The notes below the pieces were generated by a model. It was not told the origin of the DNA. It searched no databases and was given only the letters and a program-made list of their open reading frames with translations. The translations under genes were made by a program, and so were the position numbers. Below, in pieces: positions 1 to 6,666 of a DNA stretch of 17,802 nt. Where the stretch lies: NCBI GenBank assembly GCA_021799555.1, contig JAJZAG010000035.1:1-17802 (forward strand), written 5' to 3'. The first letter of the stretch is position 1; the number at the start of each line of letters is the position of its first letter. The stretch comes from Deltaproteobacteria bacterium. GTDB taxonomy: Bacteria; Desulfobacterota; Binatia; Binatales; Binataceae.

Positions 1-351
1 AAAAAATCGGGCCGCATCATCAACCTCGGCTCGATTGCAGGCACGACCGGACTTGCCGGCGCGGTCGCATACTCGGCCGCCAAGGGCGGCATCATTTCTT
101 TTACCAAAGCGCTGGCGCGCGAGGTCGTCGGCTACGGGATTCTGGTCAATTGCATCGCGCCCGGATTTATCGAAACGCCAATGACCGCGCCGATCACAGG
201 CGAGATGAAGCAGTACTTCACGCAATTGACGCCGATGGGCCGCTTCGGCGAGCCGCGCGATATCGCTTGCGCGGCGCTGTTTCTCGCCTCTGACGAATCG
301 AATTTCATGGTCGGCCAGGTCGTCAGCCCCAACGGCGGATACGTGATCTAG
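1..351 (+). CDS. Short-chain dehydrogenase/reductase (FabG-like), 3' part only
   Basis: The gene enters from the left edge; 116 C-terminal residues are visible in frame 1, ending at a TAG. They carry the second half of a classical SDR fold: the active-site Ser at visible residue 11 (in INLGSIAG) and the Tyr24-x3-Lys28 pair (YSAAK), with the usual 13-residue Ser-Tyr spacing. The NCIAPGFIETPM segment after the active site and the C-terminal GQVVSPNGGYVI end are typical of 3-oxoacyl-ACP reductase-like enzymes, which reduce or oxidise a keto/hydroxy group with NAD(P)H. The Rossmann nucleotide-binding half lies outside the window, so cofactor and substrate cannot be judged. The EthD-domain gene follows after 27 bp, so the two are probably co-transcribed. 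The family assignment is firm; the specific FabG role is only a resemblance. Confidence 0.9.
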   Translation, partial: KKSGRIINLGSIAGTTGLAGAVAYSAAKGGIISFTKALAREVVGYGILVNCIAPGFIETPMTAPITGEMKQYFTQLTPMGRFGEPRDIACAALFLASDESNFMVGQVVSPNGGYVI

Positions 352-366
352 ACGCCGCGTGAAGCC

Positions 367-371
367 GGAGG
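367..371 (+). promoter_or_regulatory. Ribosome binding site of the EthD-domain gene
   Basis: A perfect GGAGG sits 7 bases before the ATG at 379, in the short gap after the upstream dehydrogenase stop. It fixes the start of the EthD gene and suggests it is translated well from a shared transcript. Confidence 0.75.
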
Positions 372-378
372 TATCGCG

Positions 379-1026
379 ATGAACCTGAATCTCGTCACGT
401 TCGATTTTCAAAGTGCCGACCTCGAAGCCGAGGAGCGCAACTATCAGGAGCATCACGTAGCTCTCGCGCGGCGCTTTCCGGGGCTGCGCTTCTATTACAC
501 CGGGCGCATGATGCGGATCGGCGGGAAGGATCCCGAACGGTACCGTGCCGCGATATTGGGCTACGACAACGCCGACGCCGCCGCGGCCGCAATGCGCTCG
601 GAGGTGATCGCGCCGCTCGTCGCGGATACGCAGGCGCATCTGGCCAATCTAGGCTCGATATCGATCGAGGGCGAAGAGATCGTGCCGCGCGCGGTGCGCG
701 GGGACGGCGCACGATGCTTCATCATGGCGGCGGAGTTCGATTTGGCCGAAGCGGCGGGAGGTCTCGAAGCCGCTGAGAGACATTATCGGGGAGTGCACGT
801 CGAACTCGCGCGCAAGCTGCCGGGACTGCGCCATTACCTGATCGGAAAAATCGCGGACGCGGGCGGCGCGGCGCGGCGCTACCGTATGGCTGTGCTCGTG
901 TTCGATTCGCTCGACGCCTATCGCGCGGCGTATAAATCACCCGAAGGGCTGGAGCTCAGCCGCGACGAGCAGGCGACGATCCGCAACGCGCGCGTGGTGC
1001 GAATCGAGGCGCGCAGCGAAATCTGA
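379..1026 (+). CDS. Tandem EthD-domain protein (two dimeric alpha-beta barrel repeats)
   Basis: The 215-residue protein is made of two similar halves. The first carries YQEHHVALARRFPGLRFYYTG near residues 22-42 and the second HYRGVHVELARKLPGLRHYLIG near residues 135-155. In both, the H-V-x-L-A-R-x-(F/L)-P-G-L-R block is the signature of the EthD family (ferredoxin-like alpha+beta barrel, normally about 100 residues and dimeric). Each half then continues with an R-Y-R-(A/M)-A-(I/V)-L strand. EthD proteins accompany ring- or ether-degrading oxidation systems (EthD itself is needed for ETBE cytochrome P450 EthABCD), but their biochemical role is poorly defined. Here the fused pair probably forms an intramolecular barrel dimer. 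It lies 27 bp after the dehydrogenase, so it may act in the same pathway. No signal peptide or membrane segment is seen. The fold call is strong; the function is unknown. Confidence 0.85.
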   Translation: MNLNLVTFDFQSADLEAEERNYQEHHVALARRFPGLRFYYTGRMMRIGGKDPERYRAAILGYDNADAAAAAMRSEVIAPLVADTQAHLANLGSISIEGEEIVPRAVRGDGARCFIMAAEFDLAEAAGGLEAAERHYRGVHVELARKLPGLRHYLIGKIADAGGAARRYRMAVLVFDSLDAYRAAYKSPEGLELSRDEQATIRNARVVRIEARSEI

Positions 1027-1122
1027 TCGCGTCAAGCCTGGCGTTGCGCACGACTTGCCTGAACGGATGTGGCAGTTTGTAGCTGTGGAACACTTTTGCC
1101 GCCTCTTGCGCGGCGCCGACTC

Positions 1123-2664
1123 ATGCCAATCCGATCCGCCGGCGTACTGATTCCGCTCTTCTCGCTTCGCAGCCGCGCCGACTTGGGCCGCGGCGAGATC
1201 ATGGACCTGCCCGCGATGGCGGAATTTGCGCGCGGCGCGGGGCTTACGATAATCCAGCTCCTTCCGCTTGACGAAGGCGCCCCCGGCGAAACCAGCCCGT
1301 ATAGCGCGATGAGCGTGCTGGCGATCGATCCGGTCTATATCAGCGCGCGCGGACTCCTGGGAGTCGGACGGGCGACGCTCGCGCGGGGGCGCGCGAAGGT
1401 TGGTGCCACTCGCGTGGTGCCGCGCGCGATTTACCGCCCGGCCAAACTCGCAATACTCGAGCGCGCGTTCCGCGCCGCGCGCGGGCGCGGATTAGGCGGC
1501 GACTTCGATCGTTTCTTCGAGCGCAATCGCGGCTGGCTCGACGACTACGCGCTGTTTCGCTCGCTTAAGGATCGTTTTAACTGGACGGCGTGGGACAGAT
1601 GGCCGACCGACATCGCGCATCGCGAACCGTCAACGCTCGCGGCGGCGCGCCACGAGCTCGCCGATTCGATTCTCAAATACGCGTGGTGGCAATTCGCCGC
1701 CGAACGGCAATGGCGCGCGGCCCGTGCCGAAGCGAACCGCCGCGGTGTAATGATCGGCGGTGACATGGCGTTTTCGCCCGCGCGCGACAGCGCCGAGGTT
1801 TGGGCGAATCAGGAGGTGTTCGATCTCGAACGCACCGTTGGCGCTCCGCCCGACGCATTCAACCGCCGCGGACAGCGATGGGGCCTGCCGCTGCCGCGAT
1901 GGGACGCGATGCGCGAGAATGGGTTTCGCCTCTGGAAGGCGCGCGCGCGCCGCGCGGGCGCGATGTTCGATCTGGTGCGCATCGATCACGTCGTCGGAAT
2001 CTACCGAACGTTTTCGTTCGGTCCGGATCCCGACGCCGACGGATCGTTCAGCCCCACCGAGGAGCACGAACAGATCGCGCAGGGTGAGGAAATCATGCGC
2101 GCGCTCCTCGCTGCGGCGCCCGGATGCCGCCTGGTCGCCGAAGATCTCGGCTCGGTGCCGGATTGGGTTCGCGGGTCGCTGATGCGCCTGGAAATTCCCG
2201 GCTACAAGGTGATGCAATGGGAGCGCGAGGGTTGGAACAGTCCCGACGAGCGCTTCAAAAGCCCCGCAACGTATCCCGAGCTTTCGTTGGCGACGACCGG
2301 GACGCATGACACCGAGGCGCTCGCGGTATGGTGGCGCGATCAGCCGCGTGCTGAACGCGAGAAGCTTTGCGCCGCGCTCGCGATCTCGCAGCGCGTTAAT
2401 GCGAAATCCGATCGGCTCAAGACGGACGCGCTCGACGCGATTATCGAAGCGCTCTACGCAGCACCGTCGCGTTACGTGATCGTGCCGATCCAGGATCTCT
2501 TCGGATGGAGCGCGCGAATCAACCGCCCCGGCACGATTAACGACTCGAACTGGACCTACCGTCTGCCGTTGACCCTCGAGCGGCTCTCCGCCAACCCGGG
2601 AATCATTGCACGGCTGGCGCGTCTGCGCGCGATCGCGGAGCGCACCGGGCGCGGTGGCGCCTAG
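1123..2664 (+). CDS. malQ: 4-alpha-glucanotransferase (amylomaltase, GH77)
   Basis: MalQ disproportionates maltodextrins by cutting an alpha-1,4-glucan and transferring the piece to another glucan; it acts in the cytosol in glycogen/maltodextrin metabolism. From the ATG at 1123 the protein has 513 residues, the usual bacterial type I length. The N-terminal block (IPLFSLRSRADLG, then IIQLLPLDEG and SPYSAMS) matches the family start. GDMAFSPARDSAEVWANQEVFDLE is the conserved central block. The three catalytic carboxylates are all present: nucleophile Asp288 in RIDH, acid/base Glu340 in AEDLG, and Asp396 in THDT (THDN or THDT in relatives). INRPGT...NWTYR closes the active site near the C-terminus. 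An in-frame GTG at 1069 would add 18 residues before the conserved start and looks unlikely. No other maltose or glycogen gene is nearby. Confidence 0.93.
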   Translation: MPIRSAGVLIPLFSLRSRADLGRGEIMDLPAMAEFARGAGLTIIQLLPLDEGAPGETSPYSAMSVLAIDPVYISARGLLGVGRATLARGRAKVGATRVVPRAIYRPAKLAILERAFRAARGRGLGGDFDRFFERNRGWLDDYALFRSLKDRFNWTAWDRWPTDIAHREPSTLAAARHELADSILKYAWWQFAAERQWRAARAEANRRGVMIGGDMAFSPARDSAEVWANQEVFDLERTVGAPPDAFNRRGQRWGLPLPRWDAMRENGFRLWKARARRAGAMFDLVRIDHVVGIYRTFSFGPDPDADGSFSPTEEHEQIAQGEEIMRALLAAAPGCRLVAEDLGSVPDWVRGSLMRLEIPGYKVMQWEREGWNSPDERFKSPATYPELSLATTGTHDTEALAVWWRDQPRAEREKLCAALAISQRVNAKSDRLKTDALDAIIEALYAAPSRYVIVPIQDLFGWSARINRPGTINDSNWTYRLPLTLERLSANPGIIARLARLRAIAERTGRGGA

Positions 2665-2673
2665 CGCGGCGCC
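2656..2673. terminator. Short dyad spanning the two convergent stop codons
   Basis: GGCGCC, a six-base spacer, then GGCGCC again forms a 6-bp GC-only hairpin. It covers the malQ stop (TAG 2662-2664) and touches the first base of the opposing permease stop. Only 8 bp separate the two genes, so this is the sole candidate for a shared transcription end. It has no T-run on either side, so intrinsic termination is doubtful. Confidence 0.3.
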
Positions 2674-3836
2674 TACGCTTCGCGCAGAGATTCGACCACG
2701 GTCATACGGGCCGCGCGCCAGGCGGGGAGGATTCCGCCGAGCGCACCGATAAGCGCGGCGAGTGCGAGACCGGCGGCGAATGCCGACGGCGCGAGGCGGA
2801 AGGAGAAGATGAACGTCGCGACGTTCATCAGGCGGCTCTCGAGACCGGTTGCGTACGCGACCGCGATGCCGAGAATCTCGCCCGCGACGCCGCCCGCGAT
2901 TCCCAGCACGAGGCTCTCGATTACGAAGCTCAGGAGAATATTGGCGCGGCTGAAGCCGAGAACGCGCAGCACGCCGATCTCGCGCGAACGGCGCGCCACG
3001 GCCGAGTACATCGTGTTCATCCCGCCGAACATCGCACCGACCCCGAGGATCAACGCGACGACAATTCCCATGTTGCGCAAGCGATCGGCAAGCTCGGACT
3101 CGGACGCATAGAACTGCGCCTCGGGCATCGCGTCGAGATCGAGCCGCGCGTCGCGGGTGAGCGCCGCCTTGAAGCTCGCGCCCATCCCGGGCCGCAGCGT
3201 CACATGCATCGCGGAGTAGATACCGCCCATGTGGACGTCCTGTTCGAGCAAATCGAGATCGGTCCAGACCTCGGACTCGCGCGCGCTGCCGGCGTCGGAA
3301 AAGACGCCGACGATTTTCCAATCGTGGCGGCCGAAGTGCAGGGCGCGCGGCGGCGCGAGCGCGGGAAATCGCGCGACGAGCCTGCGTCCGACGATCATCT
3401 CGGTCGTTCCCGCGACCGGCATCCGCCCGCTGACGATCCGCACGGTGCGATGCACTTTGAACGCGATCGGATAGACGCCGCGCAAAAACGTGAACGCGCT
3501 TGCGTCGAGCCGTCCGTCGGGATCGGGATTGAACGCCGTGACCGTTTCGGGCGAGACCAGCGGCGCGCCGGACCTGTCCGCCGCGATTTCGGCGCGGCTC
3601 CGGATAATCTCGTACTGCTCGCGTGTGACGCTGCTCGAAGGTTCGGCGGTCACCGCGCGCGAGAGCACGATCCAGTCGTGCGGCTCGCCTTCTTCGGTCA
3701 GCGTCGAGCGCAGACCCGCCACGAAGCCCAGCAGCAGGAAGACGATCATGACGACTAGCGCGATTCCGAGCGCGGTCATCGCGCTGGTGACGCGCCGTTC
3801 CATCAGGCTGCGCAGGTTGTAGCGAAGCGGAATCAT
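2673..3836 (-). CDS. ABC transporter permease, FtsX/MacB type (second of a pair)
   Basis: This 387-residue inner-membrane protein has the FtsX/MacB layout: a membrane segment at about 17-41 (VTSAMTALGIALVVMIVFLLLG), a soluble extracytoplasmic MacB_PCD-like domain of roughly 210 residues, then three membrane segments at about 258-280, 300-335 and 345-372. The cytoplasmic loop RRSREIGVLRVLGFSRANIL is the characteristic ATPase-coupling region of the family. Such permeases work with a LolD/MacB-type ATPase in lipoprotein release, peptide or drug export, or mechanotransmission, rather than classical uptake. The gene follows the other permease by 31 bp on the same strand, so they very likely form a heterodimer. 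No ATPase or HlyD-like adaptor gene is adjacent, so the substrate is unknown. Confidence 0.88.
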   Translation of the reverse strand: MIPLRYNLRSLMERRVTSAMTALGIALVVMIVFLLLGFVAGLRSTLTEEGEPHDWIVLSRAVTAEPSSSVTREQYEIIRSRAEIAADRSGAPLVSPETVTAFNPDPDGRLDASAFTFLRGVYPIAFKVHRTVRIVSGRMPVAGTTEMIVGRRLVARFPALAPPRALHFGRHDWKIVGVFSDAGSARESEVWTDLDLLEQDVHMGGIYSAMHVTLRPGMGASFKAALTRDARLDLDAMPEAQFYASESELADRLRNMGIVVALILGVGAMFGGMNTMYSAVARRSREIGVLRVLGFSRANILLSFVIESLVLGIAGGVAGEILGIAVAYATGLESRLMNVATFIFSFRLAPSAFAAGLALAALIGALGGILPAWRAARMTVVESLREA

Positions 3837-3867
3837 CGCGCTGCGCCCTCTTTAATCCGGCGCGGCG

Positions 3868-5061
3868 TCATCCGACCTGCCTGAGCGCCGTCGCCGGCGA
3901 CGTGCGCACCGCGGCGATCACCGGAAGCGCGCCGCTTAAGATTCCCACCGCTATCGCGACGCCTATCGCCTGCCCCGCTCCGGTGGGCGTCACCCACAGC
4001 GCGCTCATCCGCCCGATCACGCCCATCGTGGTCCCGCCACGGAAGATCAAAAGCGCCACCGACGCGCCGACGACGCCGCCAATAGCGCCGAGCGCCGCGC
4101 ATTCGCCGAGCAGCATCGCGGCTATCGCGCCGCGGCCGAAGCCGAGCGTCCGCATCACGCCGACCTCGCTCATCCGCTCCCGCACCGTCATCGCGGTCGA
4201 GTTCGCCGCGATCAGTAGCACAGTCAGAATCACGACGGCGCCGAGGCTCAAGACGATCGCGCGCACGTTGCCGAGGATCGACAGTCCGCCCGCCAGCGCG
4301 TCGCTTTCGGTCATCGTGCGAGTCTCGAAATCGGAATTGTTGAAGGTGGCGTCGATCTCGCGGATTAGCGGCGCGACGTGCTCGGCCTTATCGACCCGCA
4401 CGACGAGGTTCATCGCCAGGTCGGGATTGGGCAAACCCGCCGCCCGGGTCGCTTCTTCGAGATAATCGCGGCGGAACGCGAACACGTTCGGATAGTGCGT
4501 CGAGGGCATCTCGCCCAAAATTACGAAGGTGAGTTTCAGATGCCCCGCGCCGACTCCGCGCAGGGTGACCAACTGGCCCGGATGCCAGTGATACTTGTTC
4601 ATCAGCACGTGTCCGGCCCACGCGCCGCGCCGCTCGCGCGTGAATGCGCGCCGCGCCGCGCCGTTCAAGTCGTAATCGGGGAACACGTCGGCAATTTCGA
4701 GGCCCTCGGCGACGGCGAGAATCTGGTCGCTTACGTTTTGATATGTCGCGGGCCACGCCTTGATCGCGACGCACGCCCTCGCGCCCGGGATCTCGCGAAT
4801 CTGATCGCAATAACGCGCCGGCATCCCATAGAACGGCAGATTGCGGTTGATCACAATCAGCCGAAGTGTCGCCGAAGCGTCGTGGACAATTCGGTCCATC
4901 GAGCCAGGCACTGACATCAGCACCAGGAAAACAAACGTTGCAAGTGCGATCGTGAGAGAAGTCAGCACCGTGCGCCGGAGACTTCGGCGCATATGGCGCG
5001 AAATAAGCTTGAGCAGATACAAATCGCACCCCGTCCAAGCCGCGATTGGAACCCGTCGCAC
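3868..5061 (-). CDS. ABC transporter permease, FtsX/MacB type (first of a pair)
   Basis: From the GTG at 5061 the protein has 397 residues. It has a membrane segment at about 33-53 (LTSLTIALATFVFLVLMSVPG), a large extracytoplasmic domain, and three C-terminal membrane segments. The coupling loop RERMSEVGVMRTLGFGRGAI is nearly the family consensus. A TTG at 5022 (codon 14) is a plausible alternative start: it follows a GGACGGGG-like SD and begins right at the conserved LYLLKLISRHMRR stretch, which resembles the usual N-terminus of these permeases. The protein differs clearly from its downstream partner, so the pair is not a recent duplication. It is divergent from the CoA-transferase gene, with 155-170 bp between them. 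The ATPase partner must be encoded elsewhere. The family is firm; the cargo is unknown. Confidence 0.87.
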   Translation of the reverse strand: MRRVPIAAWTGCDLYLLKLISRHMRRSLRRTVLTSLTIALATFVFLVLMSVPGSMDRIVHDASATLRLIVINRNLPFYGMPARYCDQIREIPGARACVAIKAWPATYQNVSDQILAVAEGLEIADVFPDYDLNGAARRAFTRERRGAWAGHVLMNKYHWHPGQLVTLRGVGAGHLKLTFVILGEMPSTHYPNVFAFRRDYLEEATRAAGLPNPDLAMNLVVRVDKAEHVAPLIREIDATFNNSDFETRTMTESDALAGGLSILGNVRAIVLSLGAVVILTVLLIAANSTAMTVRERMSEVGVMRTLGFGRGAIAAMLLGECAALGAIGGVVGASVALLIFRGGTTMGVIGRMSALWVTPTGAGQAIGVAIAVGILSGALPVIAAVRTSPATALRQVG

Positions 5062-5176
5062 GCGCGCGCGGCCCCATCCGCGGCGCTTTCGCGCGCGCTC
5101 GAGAATCGACTCGAAGTTAACTCAAGCGCGCGCCATCCTTTATTACCCGCCCCGATCGCCGAATACAAACCCCCCG

Positions 5177-5206
5177 TTGTTAGAATGAACCGGCTTCGAC
5201 TATAAG
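5177..5206 (+). promoter_or_regulatory. Sigma-70-like promoter of the CoA-transferase gene
   Basis: TTGTTA (-35, four of six consensus) and TATAAG (-10, five of six) are separated by 18 bp. The predicted start of transcription near 5213 would leave a leader of about 20 bases before the ATG at 5232. That argues against the TTG at 5217 as start codon. The match is by eye. Confidence 0.5.
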
Positions 5207-5218
5207 GGACTCTGGCTT

Positions 5219-5223
5219 GGAGG
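5219..5223 (+). promoter_or_regulatory. Ribosome binding site deciding the CoA-transferase start
   Basis: GGAGG ends 8 bases before the ATG at 5232. It overlaps the TTG at 5217, which has no comparable signal of its own, so the ATG is preferred. Confidence 0.65.
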
Positions 5224-5231
5224 TTCAGTCG

Positions 5232-6386
5232 ATGGGACCGTTGCAAGGAATCCGGATTTTAGATCTCAGCATGGTCGTTGCCGGACCGTTCTGCACGATG
5301 ATTCTGGGCGATCTTGGCGCCGACGTGATCAAGATAGAACCGCCCGAGGGCGATGTCTCCCGGATCGTCGTCGCGCAGGAGCGCGGCGGCGTGCCGGTCG
5401 GAATCCTCAACTGGAACCGCAACAAACGTGCGATGGTGTTGGATCTCAAACGTCCCGGCGCCGCCGAAGTGTTCCTCAAGATGGCCGAGCGGGCCGATGC
5501 CGTCGTGCAGAACGTGCGGCCGGGCGTTGTCGATCGGCTTGGCGTCGGCTACGAGGCGGTCGCGGCGCGCAATCCGAAGATCGTCTATTGCTCGATGGCG
5601 GGATACGGCTTCAAAGGGCCCTACCGCGATAAGCCCGCCTACGATCCCATCATCCAGGGGATGGCAGGCGTGATGGCGACGCAGCGCACGCAGGGGCGTC
5701 CGCGCGCTGTGAAAAACATCATCGCGGACAAGGTGACCGCGATGACGGCGGCAATCGCGATTCTGGCGGCGCTCAACGAAGCACGCACCGGCAAGGGCCA
5801 GCATATCGAGCTCGCGATGATCGATGCGGTTGCGTACTACCTGATGGGCGACACCGCCGCGCGCCACACCTTGTTGCCGCACAAGCCCGGAGTGCCGCCC
5901 GCGATGGGCACGCTCGATCCCTTCAAAACGGCCGACGGCTATATCACGATCGCGCCGCTGACCGACAAGCATTGGACCTCGATGCTCGAGGCAATTGGGC
6001 GACAGGATCTGTTTGCCGGCGACGACCCGCGCCCCGAGCGCGTCAGGCGCGCGATCAAGGCGCTGATCGATATTTTCCCGACTCAGACTTCCGCCTACTG
6101 GCTCGAACGGATTGAGAAGGCCGACGTTCCGTGCGGCCCGGTCAACGATTTCGACACGATTTGGGACGACCCGCAATTTAAGGTTAACGAGACCTTTATG
6201 GAGTATGAGCATCCGCGGGCCGGCCGCGTTCGCGCGGTGCGAGCGCCGGCGCGCTTTTCGAAATCGAAGACGGAGCTGTGGCGCCATGCGCCCGGACTCG
6301 GGCAGCATACCGACGAAATCCTGCGCGACTTCGGCTTCGATTCGGCGGAGGTCGCGCGCCTGCGCGCCGACCGAATCGTGAAATAG
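5232..6386 (+). CDS. CaiB/BaiF-type family III CoA-transferase
   Basis: Family III CoA-transferases move CoA from one acyl-CoA to a free carboxylic acid through an acyl/CoA-aspartyl enzyme intermediate, acting in the cytosol. From the ATG the protein has 384 residues, the usual length. It opens with GIRILDLSMVVAGPFCTMILGDLGADVIKIEPP, a textbook family N-terminus, and then has NRNKRAMVLDLK, NVRPGVVDRLG and YCSMAGYGFKGPYRDKPAYD. The catalytic Asp is most likely Asp166 in IIADKVTAMTAA. The C-terminal region has CGPVNDFDTIWDDPQF, also typical. The exact substrate (carnitine, succinyl, oxalyl, aryl-succinate, bile acid) cannot be told from this sequence. It stands alone on its own promoter but sits in a neighbourhood of other CoA-ester genes, so a role in activating an unusual acid is plausible. 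A start at TTG 5217 would add five residues. Confidence 0.92.
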   Translation: MGPLQGIRILDLSMVVAGPFCTMILGDLGADVIKIEPPEGDVSRIVVAQERGGVPVGILNWNRNKRAMVLDLKRPGAAEVFLKMAERADAVVQNVRPGVVDRLGVGYEAVAARNPKIVYCSMAGYGFKGPYRDKPAYDPIIQGMAGVMATQRTQGRPRAVKNIIADKVTAMTAAIAILAALNEARTGKGQHIELAMIDAVAYYLMGDTAARHTLLPHKPGVPPAMGTLDPFKTADGYITIAPLTDKHWTSMLEAIGRQDLFAGDDPRPERVRRAIKALIDIFPTQTSAYWLERIEKADVPCGPVNDFDTIWDDPQFKVNETFMEYEHPRAGRVRAVRAPARFSKSKTELWRHAPGLGQHTDEILRDFGFDSAEVARLRADRIVK

Positions 6387-6666
6387 CGAGCGCGCCACCC
6401 CCTTTGAAACGGCCCGCCGCGCGTTTATGCTTTGTCCATATGGGAGGAGTGTGCGGGGTGGACGCGGACGGATGGCGGTCGTTGCCGAACAACTTCATTG
6501 AGGCGTATGGTGCGGTGACCGCCCATTGCGGCAGTGCATCTCCTGGGCAGCATCCAAGTACCTCGCGAACTGAAGCAGCCGCGACCAGTGACCGTTCGAC
6601 CTGTGGAACCGCGCAGTTGCGGTCCTGTTGGGCGGCGGACGTTCGCGCACGCTGAGTGCCAAGTCG
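6387..6666 (+). other. Gap before the GT-C gene, with a promoter-like pair and a doubtful small reading frame
   Basis: About 280 bp without a convincing gene. TTGAAA (6404-6409) and TATGCT (6426-6431) with 16 bp between them resemble a sigma-70 promoter. Directly downstream is an open frame from ATG 6440 (or GTG 6458, which is preceded by GGAGGA) to the stop ending at 6655, 65-71 codons. Its translation is rich in Ser, Ala, Thr and Cys and resembles nothing I know. The stretch could be a leader region of the membrane protein gene rather than a gene. Confidence 0.35.

Noticed and set aside
1630..3321. Long minus-strand open frame (563 codons) across malQ and the permease
   Set aside because: It is antisense to two genes with clear family motifs. 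Its translation is dominated by Arg and Ala with no recognisable domain, as expected from GC-rich codon shadows.
5062..5176. Minus-strand promoter for the permease pair (TTGTAT-17-TAATAA)
   Set aside because: Both hexamers match the consensus poorly (about three of six). A promoter is expected in this gap but I cannot place it.
5259..6398. Minus-strand open frame (379 codons) opposite the CoA-transferase
   Set aside because: The plus strand carries complete family III CoA-transferase motifs. The antisense product is His/Arg-rich and matches no known fold; such mirror frames are common in GC-rich DNA.
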